Assembly: GCA_900175165.2 (NCBI GenBank) | Contig: FWWN02000626.1 | Location: 35,212-99,211 of the forward strand | Length of the DNA: 64,000 nucleotides | Reading direction: 5' to 3' | Source: Rhizomucor pusillus | Lineage: Eukaryota; Mucoromycota; Mucoromycetes; Mucorales; Lichtheimiaceae | Shown here: positions 1 through 12,026 of the stretch, piece after piece | Numbering within the stretch: the first letter of the stretch is position 1 | Layout: every line of letters starts with the position of its first letter | The notes under the pieces: generated by a model | Told to the model about the DNA's origin: nothing | Seen by the model: the letters and a program-made list of their open reading frames with translations, nothing else | Database searches by the model: none | Program-made: the position numbers and the translations under genes

Positions 1-161
1 TTCCCCATATCCTCCTCCCCAAAACAAGTATGGCTCTGTAGGCACGGATATACCGTTTCTCCGGAACGGATGTCCACTCACCTGCTGCTCATAGTCTGGC
101 GGCAATTCTAATAAAGTTTGGGGGAAGTTTCAGGCAGCAAGCAGACCTTCTTTCGAGCGAC

Positions 162-1302
162 ATGGCGACAACGGAGACGACGCTCAAAACCACCTCGGCG
201 GCTGCAGCACCTACCCAGGCTGAGGCAACTATGCCGGCTCCGAGCAAATTCAAGGAGACAGCCGTTGGCTTCGCTGTTGGAGGCCTGGCTGCTTGCGGTG
301 CAGTTACCTTTACCAACCCCTGGGAGGTAATGGCGAAAAGATTCCGGGCTCTTCTTCATTCCTACTAATGGGTCCTTTGGGAACTGAAAGGTTGTGAAAA
401 CTCGTCTACAGCTACAAGGTGAACTTGTGCGAGCTGGAGCGCTGGCACCGTCTGCGAAGCCGTACCACAACAGCTTTCAGGCGCTGCAGGTTGTATTCAA
501 ACATGAAGGCATCCGTGGGATCCAACGAGGATTGGGAGTGGCATACGTTTACCAGATCTGTTTGAATGGAAGCCGTATCGGTTTATACGATCCAGTAAAG
601 GATCTAACTGTACGATCCCTTGGTCTCAAATCCGACCACAGTTTGCTGGGCGCAAGCATCTTTGCAGGCGCAGTTGCGGGTGTCGCAGGAGCAATGCTTG
701 GCTCACCGCTCTATCTAATCAAGACTCGACAGCAATCCTTCTCGCCAGTATTTAAGCAGATTGGTCATCAGCATGAGATGCAGTCTGCTTGGAGCGCATT
801 GCGACAAATTTATCGGTCTGAAGGAGTAAAGGGCATATATCGCGGAGTCGATGCTGCGATGGCTCGAGCCGGCGTCGGATCTGCTGTGCAAATGCCGACA
901 TATATGATTGGCAAGGAGATTATGATTAATCGCTTTGGCTTGTCGGACTCCGTGGGTACTCACTTTGGCACATCCATGTTTGCTGGTCTACTGGTGTGCT
1001 TGGCCATGAACCCTTTTGACGTTATTTCAACTCGAATGTACAACCAGGGTGTTGACCCGGTTACTGGAAAAGGCTTATTGTACAAGAGTCCGATCGATTG
1101 CTTCTTTAAGTTGACTCGTACGGAAGGTGTAGGAGGATTGTACAAAGGATTTTTGGCGCATTATCTGCGTATAGGGTAAGAGGCTCCTTCACTATCGTTA
1201 TCGTTTATGTGTCTCTGACTCACACCTTGTAGACCTCACACAACTCTCATGTTCGTCTTTATGGAGCAGCTCAAATACCTTTATTATCAATATCTGGACT
1301 AG
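162..1302 (+). CDS. OAC1: Mitochondrial carrier, OAC1 (oxaloacetate/sulfate) type
   Basis: Predicted inner-membrane solute carrier of the SLC25 family, probably moving oxaloacetate or related anions between cytosol and matrix. Exons are 162-326, 391-1175 and 1233-1302, giving 339 residues, a normal length. All three carrier repeats are visible, each with its signature: NPWEVVKTRLQLQGE (split by intron 1), SPLYLIKTRQQS and NPFDVISTRMYNQ. The end of repeat 3, LRIGPHTTLMFVFMEQL, is only restored by splicing exon 3. The first roughly 35 residues are Ala/Thr-rich and poorly conserved. Intron 1 has a CTAAT branch site. The ATG at 162 is the first in frame and fits the carrier N-terminus. Substrate is inferred from overall resemblance to Oac1/SLC25A34-35; another dicarboxylate carrier subtype is possible. 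It runs toward the transcription factor gene, with 134 bp between stop codons. Confidence 0.88.
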
Positions 1303-1436
1303 AAATCAATCTCCAGACATATTATCTTTCTCCTTTATTTGCAACGTTTGAATTATAGAATTTGACTTTACACGATTGTAAACTATATATACAGGTTAAT
1401 ATAGAAAGACCATATTGATACATTGTGGATATTGCA

Positions 1437-3725
1437 TTATGAAACATCGAAAAGGTCGTCATCCAGGGTAAGAATCTGGTTCAATGTGTCTGGCCAAGGC
1501 TGAGAAGAAGAGTCGAGTTCTTGTTCATGCAGAAAGCTGCTGAAAGTTTGATCCAGCCATCCTAATTGCGAGAAATCGTCCAAAGTCCCAAAGTTTTCTG
1601 ATGAAGATGAAAACGAGGATAACGCCAGATCAAAGTCAATTTTGTTTGGGTCGTGGAGGACTAGTGCATCTGAGACTGTCTGATCTGTGTTGCCGAACGG
1701 GACGTCTGCGTGCGCTTCAATGTATTCCCGTAGCAATCGCCTAATTACGTCGATAGATGTCCATTCCGGCCAAATCGTGTTGGTCGCGAGTGTATAAACG
1801 CTTTGAATATCCAACCAGGTTTTCTTATCCCATGGATCTCGATCGTACTTCATTGTAAACAAACGAGCGCATGTCTCCATGGACGACATAAGGATACCAA
1901 GTGGCAATGTCTGCGGTTCCTCCTGATATTGACTACCGTTCGTTGCAATAAAGTCCAAGATTTTCTCCAACAACAACACAGCTGATGGCAAAGCTTGGTG
2001 CATCCTGGCCACGTTTTCGATGTCGTTCGGATCAAACTCGTTCTGCACCTTATCCCGCTTTTCAAAAAGGCTGTGCCGTCGAGCCTCCAAAATATGTCGC
2101 TTCAAAAATTTAAAGTGTATGCTGTACAGAAGCAACGCTGCTTCGATGGTGTATCGCTGGAGGGCAGACCACTCGTTTTTGTGCTGTTCAATGAATACTG
2201 CAAAGTTTTGCAACATCTGTGCTACACCGACTTCCACTTCCACAGGTGTTCTCGCAACAGCAGTTGACCACGATTTGCCATAGTATGCATTTTCCTGTCG
2301 GAATAGATTCTCTTTTGTATCTGGATAGAACTGGAATATTTTCGCGCTGAATTGCGCAATGACAGACTCTGCGTAAAACGTTTCGACGAGATAGTCTTCG
2401 TTCTTGTTGAGACGTTGATTGCCGTTAGCCTTGTCAGTCTTGTGAGACTCTGAAACGTGTATGCTGTGTGGTGGCAATGGGTGTATACATCGGTTCAATA
2501 CCTCGCGTGGTACCTGGTTCACTTTTTCCAGTATCATTTTTGATAAGCTGACTAATCAAAGCCATTGCAGAAAGATCTCAGACTTACGTTCGATGCATCC
2601 ACGTACGGTGCAATTGAAGCCTCCCCAAAATGTCCACAGTAACGTTTCACGTTCAACAGCTGTCATTGACCTCATTATATTATCTGTTTGGAAAACTCCA
2701 AGTTTGGTTGCCATGATGTGAGCCAATGCAAACAGCGAAACCCCACGCTTGGCATATCCAAATGTGACCTCAAACAGCGCGAGAATGATGAGCGCTTGAT
2801 ATCGAATAACGCTGATCTCTGCTGATGACTTGCTGAGGAGGTAATGAGCATATTCCAGAAACGGGTTTCTCAACGACTTGCAGATAAGAGTTTCCCACAG
2901 CGAGAGGGGATTACCTTCAAGCAGCCGCGACATGTAGATCGTTGTCCCATAAATGACGCTGAGCAGTAACGGATCTGCTGTATCTGTCCAGTAACTTTGC
3001 AGCAGCAATGTTTTGTTGATAAGATGCGAATATGGATGGATGAGGAAGAAAGATTCAATGAGTCGCAATGCTTGTTGGGGTGGTAGCGAGTTAAGAGGAT
3101 TGATCATAGCATGGTTGTCAGGTGTCGAGGTAAAGAAGTCATCGGAATGGTCGATAACAAGCGCCCATTGCAAGAACTCTGATTCATTGTAGCTTTCCAA
3201 TTTGATATTGCTGAAACGTCTGATCATCACGTTGACAATATCTGCGGTATCCCAGGTAAAACTCTGTTTCAGATCATACAGTTTGAAGGTGCCAGCTATT
3301 GTTTGCAGCACCTTGTTCCTGCTTGTAACAAGTGCTAGCTTTTGAGCTGCGGCGTTGTGTGCTCCAAAGTATGTGGTGAATATGTCATCGAGGTAAAACT
3401 TAAGACCAATGCCACGCCCGCAATAGAGAAAGTCTGCGTCGCTTGGTAAGTTTGGACAAGAAATGTGTTCAAAGATAAACTCTTTGCACATTGTCCATTT
3501 TTTAGGGTTTTCGTTGCCTCTGGTCAATACCAGCTTGTTGACGACAGCATTTTTGGGAGGTCGACCGACAGAACCTGGCTTCGCAAACGTGCATTCGACT
3601 CCTTTGGCACTGCACCGGGCGCATGGTTTGTTGCCATCGCACTTTACCTTCTTCGAACGGCATGGCTGACAGCTTACTTTGCGTGCGCTTTTCTCTTCAG
3701 ATTTTGTCTGTTGTGCCTTGCCCAT
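1437..3725 (-). CDS. Zn2Cys6 fungal transcription factor
   Basis: DNA-binding regulator of the fungal binuclear zinc cluster class. Exons (minus strand) are 3725-2588 and 2551-1437, giving about 750 residues. The cluster lies near residue 20: CQPCRSKKVKCDGNKPCARC and a sixth Cys six residues later (C-x2-C-x6-C-x6-C-x2-C-x6-C), followed by a basic linker. The remainder is a long helical region with the usual fungal-specific middle-homology character (LIESFFLIHPYSHLINK, then a WTFWGGFN segment just before the splice). The two reading frames are joined by a 36-nt intron (2552-2587), unusually short, but without it the frame stops eight codons on. I chose the ATG at 3725; no ATG lies in frame upstream. 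It shares a 356-bp divergent promoter with PNS1. Target genes cannot be told from sequence. Confidence 0.85.
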
Positions 3726-4081
3726 CTGGGTGGACACGATGTCGCAGGAAGGAACAGAACTGCAGGAAGAATTACCTTTCCGCAGCAGTTTCCTAGTAAG
3801 GTTTTTGATCCGCCAAACTAAGGCGGATAAATGGGAATCTACATGCCGGCTGCAAATCTTTTATCAAAAAGCTAGAGTAGAGTAATCAAGATGCTTTCAA
3901 TAGTCAGAGCTATTTAAGAGAAATCGAGTACTATCAAAGATGGGCTGATTTTTTGTAGAATAGGAGAAAAGAGAATAGACGGGAGGAAAATCGGCTAGGC
4001 GGGAACAAACATGTTTCTGCAATTGAAACAAACCGAAAACTTGCAGGACATTCCCGTTGCTTCTTTTCTTTCACCCAACCC
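3726..4081. promoter_or_regulatory. Divergent intergenic region (transcription factor / PNS1)
   Basis: 356 bp between two divergently oriented start codons. It must carry both promoters and 5' leaders. The last 80 bases before the PNS1 ATG are pyrimidine-rich. I see no convincing TATA element, repeat or small ORF with coding character. Confidence 0.5.
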
Positions 4082-5970
4082 ATGCAGGAGTATCCACCAC
4101 CTCCTCAAGCAGGAAACTACTATCCTCCTCCACCATCGCAGCAACAGCAGCAGCAGCCGCCATCACAACAGCAATATTATCCACCTCCGCCTGATTACAA
4201 CAATGGCCCGCCTGCAGAGCCATACGGCGACGCACAAGGCAAAATACGGCCGGCATCCGGATGGAGGGATATATGGGCATCCATTCTGTGGCTATGCAAC
4301 CTTGGTGCATTCATTGCTGTGTCCGTACTAAGTCTCCGCACGTATTCTTCCAAGGAAGGTTCGTACGGCGGCACGCAGTCATCAACGCAATACTCGGGTA
4401 TCGTCTTCGATACCGATACTTTGAAGATATTCGGCTACAGCGTAATCGTCGGATTTGGACTCAGCTTTCTGTATCTACTCTTAACAAACGCGTAAGTGTT
4501 GCGAGAGAGCCCCATGCATTTGCAAACGATTCTGATCTGATGCTGCTGCCAAATTTAGGTTCCCTCGGTAATCACACGTGACACTGTATTGTTTTATCCA
4601 AACAACATTCCTAACGCTGATTTGACGATGATCAAGCTTTATGATCATTGCTACTTTCATAGGAAGCATTATCGTTTACTTTGGTGTTACTATCTATTAC
4701 TTTACACAACATTATTACTCTGCAGCAATCGTCTTTTTAATTTTCTCATGCTTGTATCTATTAGCGTTCTGGTGGTGGAGAAGCCGAATTCCATTTGCGA
4801 CAGGTAAATTTAGGCTTGATTTGGAATGAAAGGAAAAAACCAGCTAATCTGATATTGCGGAATATCCAGTCATGTTGGAGACAATATGCTCTATCACGCG
4901 CAAGTATCCGAGCACTATTGTAATCGGCATTATTTCGCTCGTTATCCAAACTGCTTTCAGTATCTGGTTTTCTCTTACGGTCATTGGCGCTTATCAGACA
5001 TGGTTTGCTACAACAAGTAACAACGCGCGTCTCAACCTCGCCATGGTTTTCCTCGTCTTTTCATTCTATTGGACGTCTCAAGTAATTTCTTACACAACAC
5101 ATGTCATCTTGGCAGGCCTGTTTGCCACAGTTTACTATTTGAACGATACTGTACGATTCCCGATTTGGGGCAGTGCCAGACGTGCTCTGACGACCAGCTT
5201 TGGATCTATCTGCTTTGGCAGTCTGCTGATTGCCTTTGTCAATTTGTTGCGCTACTTTATTCAAATCGCAAGAGGTAGTACCGACAACCCTGTTCTCGGC
5301 TTCTTTTTGTGTATCGTTGATTGCATTGTCGGATGCTTCCAGGGCCTGTTTGTAAGTGGAATGGGACGAGTTCACTGCAAACGACATGGAATTGGTATGA
5401 TAACATCTTTTCTTAGGAATGGTTCACGTACTATGCATTTAGCGGTGTGGCTATTTACGGCGATTCTTTCATCCCATCGGCTAGACGGACATGGACGTTG
5501 ATGAAGGATAGAGGCATTGAAGCGCTTATCAACGACAACCTCGTCGGCAATGTGCTCTTTATGGGTAGGATAGCAGCATTGTCCTTCGAATGATGAAACA
5601 AGATACTCAAGGATACCTTCTTGCAGGTGGATTGCTAGTCGGTGTCTTGTGTTCCTTGCTCGGGTTCATATATTTGCAGGTCGCAAGGCCGCAATATAAC
5701 AGTGATGGGGGCATGACCCCCGTTGTAGTACTTGTATGCTTCCTTGTTGGCTCTTCCATGTTCTCTACAATAGCAACAGTTATATCTAGCGGAGTAGCCA
5801 CGACTTTTGTATGCTTAGCAGAGGATCCTGACGCTCTTCGAAGGTAGGATTTGTATATTTGTATATCACTCCTAGGTCCTTTGCATGACTAACTACGTGC
5901 GCATAGGACAAAACCAGCATTGTACGAGAAAATTCGGGAAACTTGGCCAAGGGTAGTGCAAGGCGTATGA
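4082..5970 (+). CDS. PNS1: PNS1/CTL (choline transporter-like, SLC44) membrane protein
   Basis: Multi-pass plasma-membrane protein of the CTL/SLC44 family. Exons are 4082-4491, 4559-4567, 4637-4803, 4870-5351, 5417-5564, 5627-5843 and 5907-5970, giving 498 residues. The N-terminal ~70 residues are Pro/Gln/Tyr-rich (YYPPPP and poly-Q tracts), as in fungal Pns1. About ten hydrophobic segments follow, and the family C-terminal blocks are clear: VAIYGDSFIPSARRTW, DRGIEALINDNLVGNVLFMG and CLAEDPDALRR. Exon 2 is a 9-nt micro-exon; it restores the segment LLTNAFPRFMIIATF across two introns and is needed to keep frame. Fungal Pns1 has no settled transport activity, so substrate is unknown. The ATG at 4082 is chosen because the conserved Pro-rich leader begins there. 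Confidence 0.92.
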
Positions 5971-6059
5971 TGAGCAAATATATTATCGTTAGAGATTGTC
6001 GTAATTGGATTTGTTTTTAATGCAATTTCAAGGCCGGCACACCCGGCTGTGTGGAAACC

Positions 6060-7935
6060 CTACAGCCTGTTCCCGCTGAACAGGTTTCCAATCCAAGAGA
6101 GTAATTGACCGATTTGTGTTGGGGAGCTGCTGGCAATGTCTTCGGCGGATGCTTCTGGAGCGTCGTAAAATACCTCGGAAATTTCATGAGCTGTTTCTTC
6201 TTCCTCACGCTCAAGTCGAGCCCTTTTTAGAGCGTGATTATCCTGCTGGAGATGCTGGTCTCTTGATGAAGAGCTACAGACTGGTACTGGCTCCGAAGCG
6301 TATGCGCCTTTGCGAGATAAATCTGAAATATCTCGTTTGATGCCAGCATGCTTTGATGTTCCTCGTTCTTCAGGAGCCTGATTGATTGCAGCTTCATAAG
6401 ACATCGAAGCGGAGCATTTGGTTCTGCTATCAGCTCTCTTTGCATCCTGTATGCGAAGACTTCCCAGAAAATGCTCCGCCCTTTGTAATACTGGGCTGCT
6501 GGTATCGAAGCTCCTGGGAATCCGAGGAATAGGAGGAGGAGTCGGCTTCGTAGCCGCTGCCGTTGTATTCGTATCCAAGCTCCTGGGATTCCGAGGAATA
6601 GGGGGAGGGGTCGGCTTCGGAGCCGCTGCCGTTATATTCGTTGCCAATACTGTAGGCTGCCTATCCATTGCCAAGTACTGACTAGCAACCTTCATGGCCA
6701 ATTCAACAGCTTCCGGGCGGCCATTTTCTCTATATTTAAACATCTGAAGTTAACAGCATTCAGAAAAACCTCAACGAGAATTAAAAACTCTTACAGCGCG
6801 CGCCGTGTGGTTTCAGCAGATCTGGAGCATTCTTGAATCAGTTTGGACTGACCTCGCAGTACTTTTTCCTGTATGCAAGAAACGTGTAAAGCAGAGAATG
6901 ATGGAATACCAAGATGCATCCGTTACTCACCCAATAAACACGACCGGGCCTGGCGTCGACAAGTCGTCGAAGCAAAGTTCGAACATACATGGTATTGGGA
7001 GTGAAGTTTGAATTTCTTCCTTCCACAATAGCTACAAAACATATAAGACGGTTAGGTAGAAGAATAATAGGAACGATTGCGCTATACCATTGATGACTTC
7101 TTGAGATGTGGTTTTTATACGGACGTTTTTGTGCGTATCGATAGATCGTAAGGTTATATATGCAGCCTGGTTACAGAGGTTGGATCAATCCATGCAGAAC
7201 TAATACTTTTCTCTTGGACATTACAAGAAACTCTGCAAATACATTGGGTGATCCATGCAGATCATAACAATAGCCTACAGGTCGTTGTTTCGGTTTTTCC
7301 CATACCAAGCCTATGCCTCCAAAGAATCGGTCGAGGTCCCTATCATGTCTTACGGATACTGCGTTCCAGACAACGATGTCTACTGAGGTCGACTGCGAAA
7401 GAATAGAATAGTGAGAAAAAGAAAGATGGCATGCTTCATCTAACAAGTCTTACATTGACTTTCGCTAAAGGACGGTACGCCACGGTAGAAGAAGGTTGAC
7501 CTGGAGCAGGAGTGAGGGGCAGCGTAGGTGCTGGAGTCTCGGGTGGCAGAGATGCAGTCCGATGAACTCGAGGATCTGTAAGTAGGCTCTGACGATGGTC
7601 GGCTAAAAGTTATAAGATGACTCAGTTATCTTGAACAGGAAATGCGCAGTAATCGTCGTCAACAACTTACTGTTGCCAGTAGATTCGGAGCGAATGGTAC
7701 CGGCGGGTTCCCTATCGCTGCCACGGTTAGTACTCTCTTCCCGCCTCGAAGAGTTCGTCGTGGATCTACCATCCAAACGCGAACTGGAGGAATGATGGGA
7801 TCGAGGATCTCTGGGTGGAGATCTCGATCTGGAGCGGGAATGAGAGTCCGAAGCAGAGTAGGACATTGGGTGGTAGCGTGGTTCAGGGTAGCGGCTGCTA
7901 CCATTACTCGAAGAAGGTCTGTTCCAACTACTCAT
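6060..7935 (-). CDS. SR-rich protein with degenerate RNase H-like fold
   Basis: Seven exons on the minus strand (7935-7671, 7602-7454, 7392-7225, 7166-7088, 7031-6931, 6868-6795, 6729-6060) encode about 501 residues. Residues 1-90 are Ser/Arg/Pro-rich (SRSRSRSPPRDPRS), as in nuclear RNA-associated proteins. Residues ~139-270 show the strand/helix order of RNase H: VDIVVWNAVS, FGGIGLVWE, a third strand, helix NVFAEFLAAYITLRS, then VRIKTTSQEVINAI. The helix glutamate is kept, but the first and third acidic positions of the catalytic set are not Asp (N and T), so hydrolysis is unlikely. The C-terminal ~220 residues are disordered and contain two PTPPPIPR repeats. The fold call is from my own pattern reading; I recognise no named orthologue. 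Confidence 0.6.
6511..6648 (-). repeat. Two-copy 69-bp coding tandem repeat
   Basis: Two adjacent, imperfect 69-bp units (starting near 6511 and 6580) encode two 23-residue blocks with the shared core KPTPPPIPR followed by PRS-DT. They lie in the disordered tail of the RNase H-like protein. The period is a multiple of three, so copy-number change would keep frame. Confidence 0.75.
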
Positions 7936-8477
7936 TTTTGTAGTGTTCCACCACTACGCGGGAAGGAGGTGGGGAAATAAATTGGGAAGGGATGGGTCAG
8001 CAACTGCCGGTTGGCTGGTCACGAAATTTTTCGCCACCCAATTCGGCTCAACAGCACGCACGGCTATTGAACAATTAAAAGAAGGGGCTGCATCGTTTCG
8101 TCACATGTGCAAAGCTATTGATTGGCCCCAAGAAAGATATGGGGAACACCACCACTTTGCACATGCATCGGCTCATTGTATAAGCATAGCTTAATCCCAA
8201 TCAATGGTGATTTGTCGACAGAAAAATCGCAATGCAGCATGTTGGATCACAACATTGAAACAAGTGATAAGTAATTGATTGAAAGAGAAATAAACATTTT
8301 CCCGATTTTGATCCGCGAGGGGTATGTCCTATCTGCATGGCGGAATCGGTCCATTCTTCTTTTGTCATCCCAAATGACAAGCAGCTCCACTCGGAATCGG
8401 AGTGGGATGGACCACATATATATATATATGTAATATGATTGAGCAAAGATAATAAACCCCACTTCTACCCACACGAT
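7936..8477. promoter_or_regulatory. Divergent intergenic region (RNase H-like / thioesterase)
   Basis: 542 bp between divergent genes, so it contains two promoters. The only distinct element is a short TA dinucleotide tract (about 8417-8430) some 50 bp before the thioesterase ATG. Short ORFs here have no coding character. Confidence 0.45.
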
Positions 8478-9842
8478 ATGCCCAACAAGACATTCCCAGC
8501 TGCAGTTTCCTTTCATAAGAGCGAAAATAAGTCATATAAATCGAACAGCAGCGAGAGTTTCGCCGAGCAAATCGCCAATGCCGTCGAAGTCCAAGAGATT
8601 GACACAAACTTGTACATGAGCAAAGAATTGTGGTTGCCGCCCGGAGCGCGAGGCGTCTTTGGCGGTCAGGTAATTGGTGGAGACAAGCGACGCTGCTGCC
8701 TGGTACTTAATGACAAAAATATATCCCTGCAGATTGTTGCTCAGGCATTGCGAGCTGCTTTCCACACAGTTCCAGACGATTTCCGTGTCCACGTGAGTTT
8801 TCATGCATTTGTTTGTTGAGAGGTTGGGGGACATTAGAAGCACTGACGTTTTTTGCACAGTCCCTTCACAGCTACTTTATTCTTCCCGGAAATGTAGAAT
8901 ATCCTGTAATATATCAAGTGGAGAGACTGCGCGATGGTCGATCATACAATACACGCGTTGTTACTGCTTCGCAACGTGGGAAAGCCATATTTGTCAGCAG
9001 CTGCAGCTTTGCTAAGCTTGATAACAAGAGTGTCACACTCAATCACCAGGTATATCTATTTGGATCTATATACGGGATATAGAAGCATGAATTACCGACG
9101 CTGTGTCATTTTAGACTGCTATGCCAGAAGTGCCGGATCCCGAGTCGTTGCCTTCGTAAGTCATGGATACCAGCATAAACCAAAGGAATTGGATGGTAGA
9201 TTAACGCCTGCTGAACAGTGAAACTGAGCGTGTACACTCCATCTTGAATGATCTTCCTCCGAAATATCGTGAATATCTTGAATCCCGTCTAGAAGAAGCA
9301 TCGCCCATGGACTACAGAGATGTATACCAGCGATCAATCACCGAAGTAACAACAGGGGTTACTGAACCCAGGGAGACACAGGTAAATATTTCCATTGTTG
9401 GTGTTTACATTGCTATCCGTTCCAGTACTTAAAGAGGGTCATTTAGTATCGATGGTTCAAGACACAAGGAAAGCTCAACGATGATCCCAAATTACACGCC
9501 TGCATTATTGCATATGCCTCCGACAGTGCGTTTATCGGAACTGCAGCTGTAGCCAATGGTGTCAGCCAACGCGGTATTGGCATGATGGCCAGCTTAGATC
9601 ACTCCATGTGGTTCCACGCAGACGCACGAGCCGACGACTGGTTATTATATGAGATGTATAGCCCGCGAACCAACCAAGGTCGTGGCGTCGCTTTTGGCAA
9701 GATATTCGCCCGCGATGGCACTCTAGTAGTAACGACCGCTCAGGAAGGTGTGCTCCGCTTGTCACGCAAGGAACAGGAAAAGCGTCGCCAGCAACAACAG
9801 CAGCAGCAAGAAACATCCTCCAATCGTTCATCCAAACTATAG
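8478..9842 (+). CDS. Acyl-CoA thioesterase II (TesB/ACOT8 type), peroxisomal
   Basis: Hydrolyses acyl-CoA to free acid and CoA; expected in peroxisomes, because the protein ends in SKL, a canonical PTS1 signal. Exons are 8478-8669, 8733-8792, 8861-9049, 9115-9155, 9219-9381 and about 9447-9842, giving ~346 residues. Double hot-dog landmarks are VFGGQIVAQALRAAF across intron 1, SLHSYFILPGN, the catalytic Asp in ASLDHSMWFH and the catalytic Gln in VVTTAQEG. A poly-Gln stretch precedes the SKL end. The last acceptor is placed near 9447 by frame arithmetic; my base count there differs by one, so that boundary is +/-1 nt. The start is the only ATG before the conserved N-terminal region. Confidence 0.9.
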
Positions 9843-9977
9843 ACTTATTGATCCGTTATGTAGATTTCATTAATTCCTCCTTTGATTTGTGTTCTATGCA
9901 TATATACAGTATATCATCCTCTCTTCGACTTGAGTTTCGCCTTTAAATTTACCCGAGCCTTTCTTCTTCTCACCACA

Positions 9978-11916
9978 ATGTTACGATCGTGTAGTCGCCG
10001 TGCAGTGCACTTCAATGTGCCGAGAGTATGGATTAAGAGGTCCTTGGCAACAAGCCGGGACACTGTACCTTCCAGCAATGCAAGTGCCAGATCTGCATTG
10101 TGGTTCGCTGCAGGCGTCACGTCGGCAGCAGCGACTTATGCCGCTATGCACGCAACGTCCAAGGACGCTGGAAACACTGGAAACACGCGTGCAACAGCTT
10201 CAAAGGGCGACAGCGGCGGCAAGACAGCTATCCAGCAAGCGTTCAAGGAACTGCAAGAGGTGCTTCCACCGGAGCACGTCACTGTCGATGAAGATATCCT
10301 GCGTCACCACGGCTATTCCAGCAATAGCTATCACAACGAAGGATGCCCTAACATTGTAGTCTATCCGAGGAACACGCAAGAGGTGGTAGAGATTGTGAAA
10401 ATTGCTAACCGCTTGAGGTAAGAGGATATACAAATGGCAAAAAGCCATTCGCTTCAATCCGTTTCTTTTGGGTAGTGTGCCGATTATTCCTTTTTCGGGC
10501 GGAACATCATTGGAAGGTCACTTCACTGCTCCTCAAGGCGGTATCTGCATTTCCTTCAGCGAACATATGGATAAGATTGTAGAGTTTCATCCGGAGGATT
10601 TGGATATTGTCGTCCAGCCTGGTGTGCAGTGGGAATATCTGAATGCTCAGATAGAGGAACATGGATTGTTCTTCCCGATGGATCCAGGCCCCGGTGCTAT
10701 GTGCGGCGGGATGATCGGCACCGGATGTTCTGGCACCAACGCTGTTCGATGGGGAACAATGAAGGATTGGGTTATCAATCTGACGGTTGTGTTGCCTGAC
10801 GGCACTGTAGTCAAAACTCGCCAACGCCCCAGGTACCTTTCTATATATTCTTCCGTTCTTTGTGCATAGATTTAATAACACTAGAATTTATGCAGAAAAT
10901 CCTCAGCTGGATACGACTTGACTCGTTTGTTCGTTGGATCTGAGGGCACTCTAGGCGTAGTAACTGAAGCCACGTTAAAGTTAGCCGTGAGACCGCCAGA
11001 GGAAACAGGTCAGCAAAGATTATGTAATCTTCTAGTACAGCCAAGCTTACCCGTACTTTCTTCCAATTAGTGGCTGTGTGCGACTTTCCAACCATCCGCG
11101 ACGCTGCAGCCGTCGTGCCTGATCTGACCCGCGCCGGTGTCCAAATTGGGGCAGTTGAGCTTTTAGACGAGGTCATGATGAAGGCGGTGCGTATGGCCAA
11201 TCCGAATCTCGGTTACGAGGAGAAACCCACGCTATTTTTCAAGTTTGTGGGCTCCAAACCACAAATTGAGCACGAGATCAAGATCGTCTCCGAACTGGCT
11301 AAAAAGCACAATGGCGGAAAGTTCAAATATGCCAAGAATGAAACTGAAAAGGTTTTGCTGTGGGAAGGAAGAAAGGTAAATAATGAGCTGCATATTGTGC
11401 AACTATGCATGAGATTGCTTAAAGATTGCATTCCAGACTTGTCTGTGGTCGTCCACTCTTTTGAAGGAAAATGCGGCCATATGGACAACGGATGTCGTCG
11501 TGCCTTTATCCAAACTACCTGACTTGATTGCCGAAACAAAGCTAGATGTTTCTAACTCGCCATTGCCGTGTCCGTTTGCTGGTCACGCTGGAGATGGTAC
11601 GCAACTAGACAAGTCTGTTGTTTCCAGATATTGACACGTAGCAACAGGAAACTTCCATTTATTTATTCTTTTTGACAAGGACAACGAGGAAGAGCACGCT
11701 GAAGCGACAAGAATCAACAAGAATCTTATAGAACGCGCCATCAAGTTCGAAGGATCTATCACCGGCGAACACGGCGTCGGATTTGGCAAGAAGAAATATC
11801 TAAAGCAGGAACTGGGCGAAAACACTGTCGAATTGATGCGCGCAATCAAAAATACCATAGACCCTAAGGGTATCATGAACCCAAAGAAGGTCCTACCTGA
11901 TCCCGATGTAGACTAA
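9978..11916 (+). CDS. DLD1: D-lactate dehydrogenase (cytochrome), mitochondrial
   Basis: FAD enzyme oxidising D-lactate to pyruvate and passing electrons to cytochrome c at the mitochondrial inner membrane. Exons are 9978-10417, 10476-10832, 10896-11008, 11071-11375, 11437-11596 and 11648-11916, giving 547 residues. An Arg-rich presequence (LRSCSRR) and a single hydrophobic anchor ([16 protein letters not shown]) precede the FAD-binding domain, with [34 protein letters not shown] and [15 protein letters not shown]. The FAD-oxidase C-terminal domain shows [13 protein letters not shown] and [17 protein letters not shown] near the end, with the metal-binding histidines present. Intron phases all close cleanly. 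It starts only 135 bp after the thioesterase stop, in the same direction. A glycolate or D-2-hydroxyglutarate oxidase is less likely given the anchor and motifs. Confidence 0.94.
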
Positions 11917-12026
11917 AGTAGTATATCTATTGTTTGACCCATTCGTGTCAAGTTGTTTAATTAAAGGAAACAGAGGGTACTGTTGCATACATAGGATATC
12001 AATTAGGTGACAGGTGCATATTATTA

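Noticed and set aside
4141..4200. CAG/CAA-rich tract as a microsatellite of interest
   Set aside because: It is the poly-Gln part of the PNS1 N-terminus, mixed CAG/CAA and short, as is common in fungal homologues.
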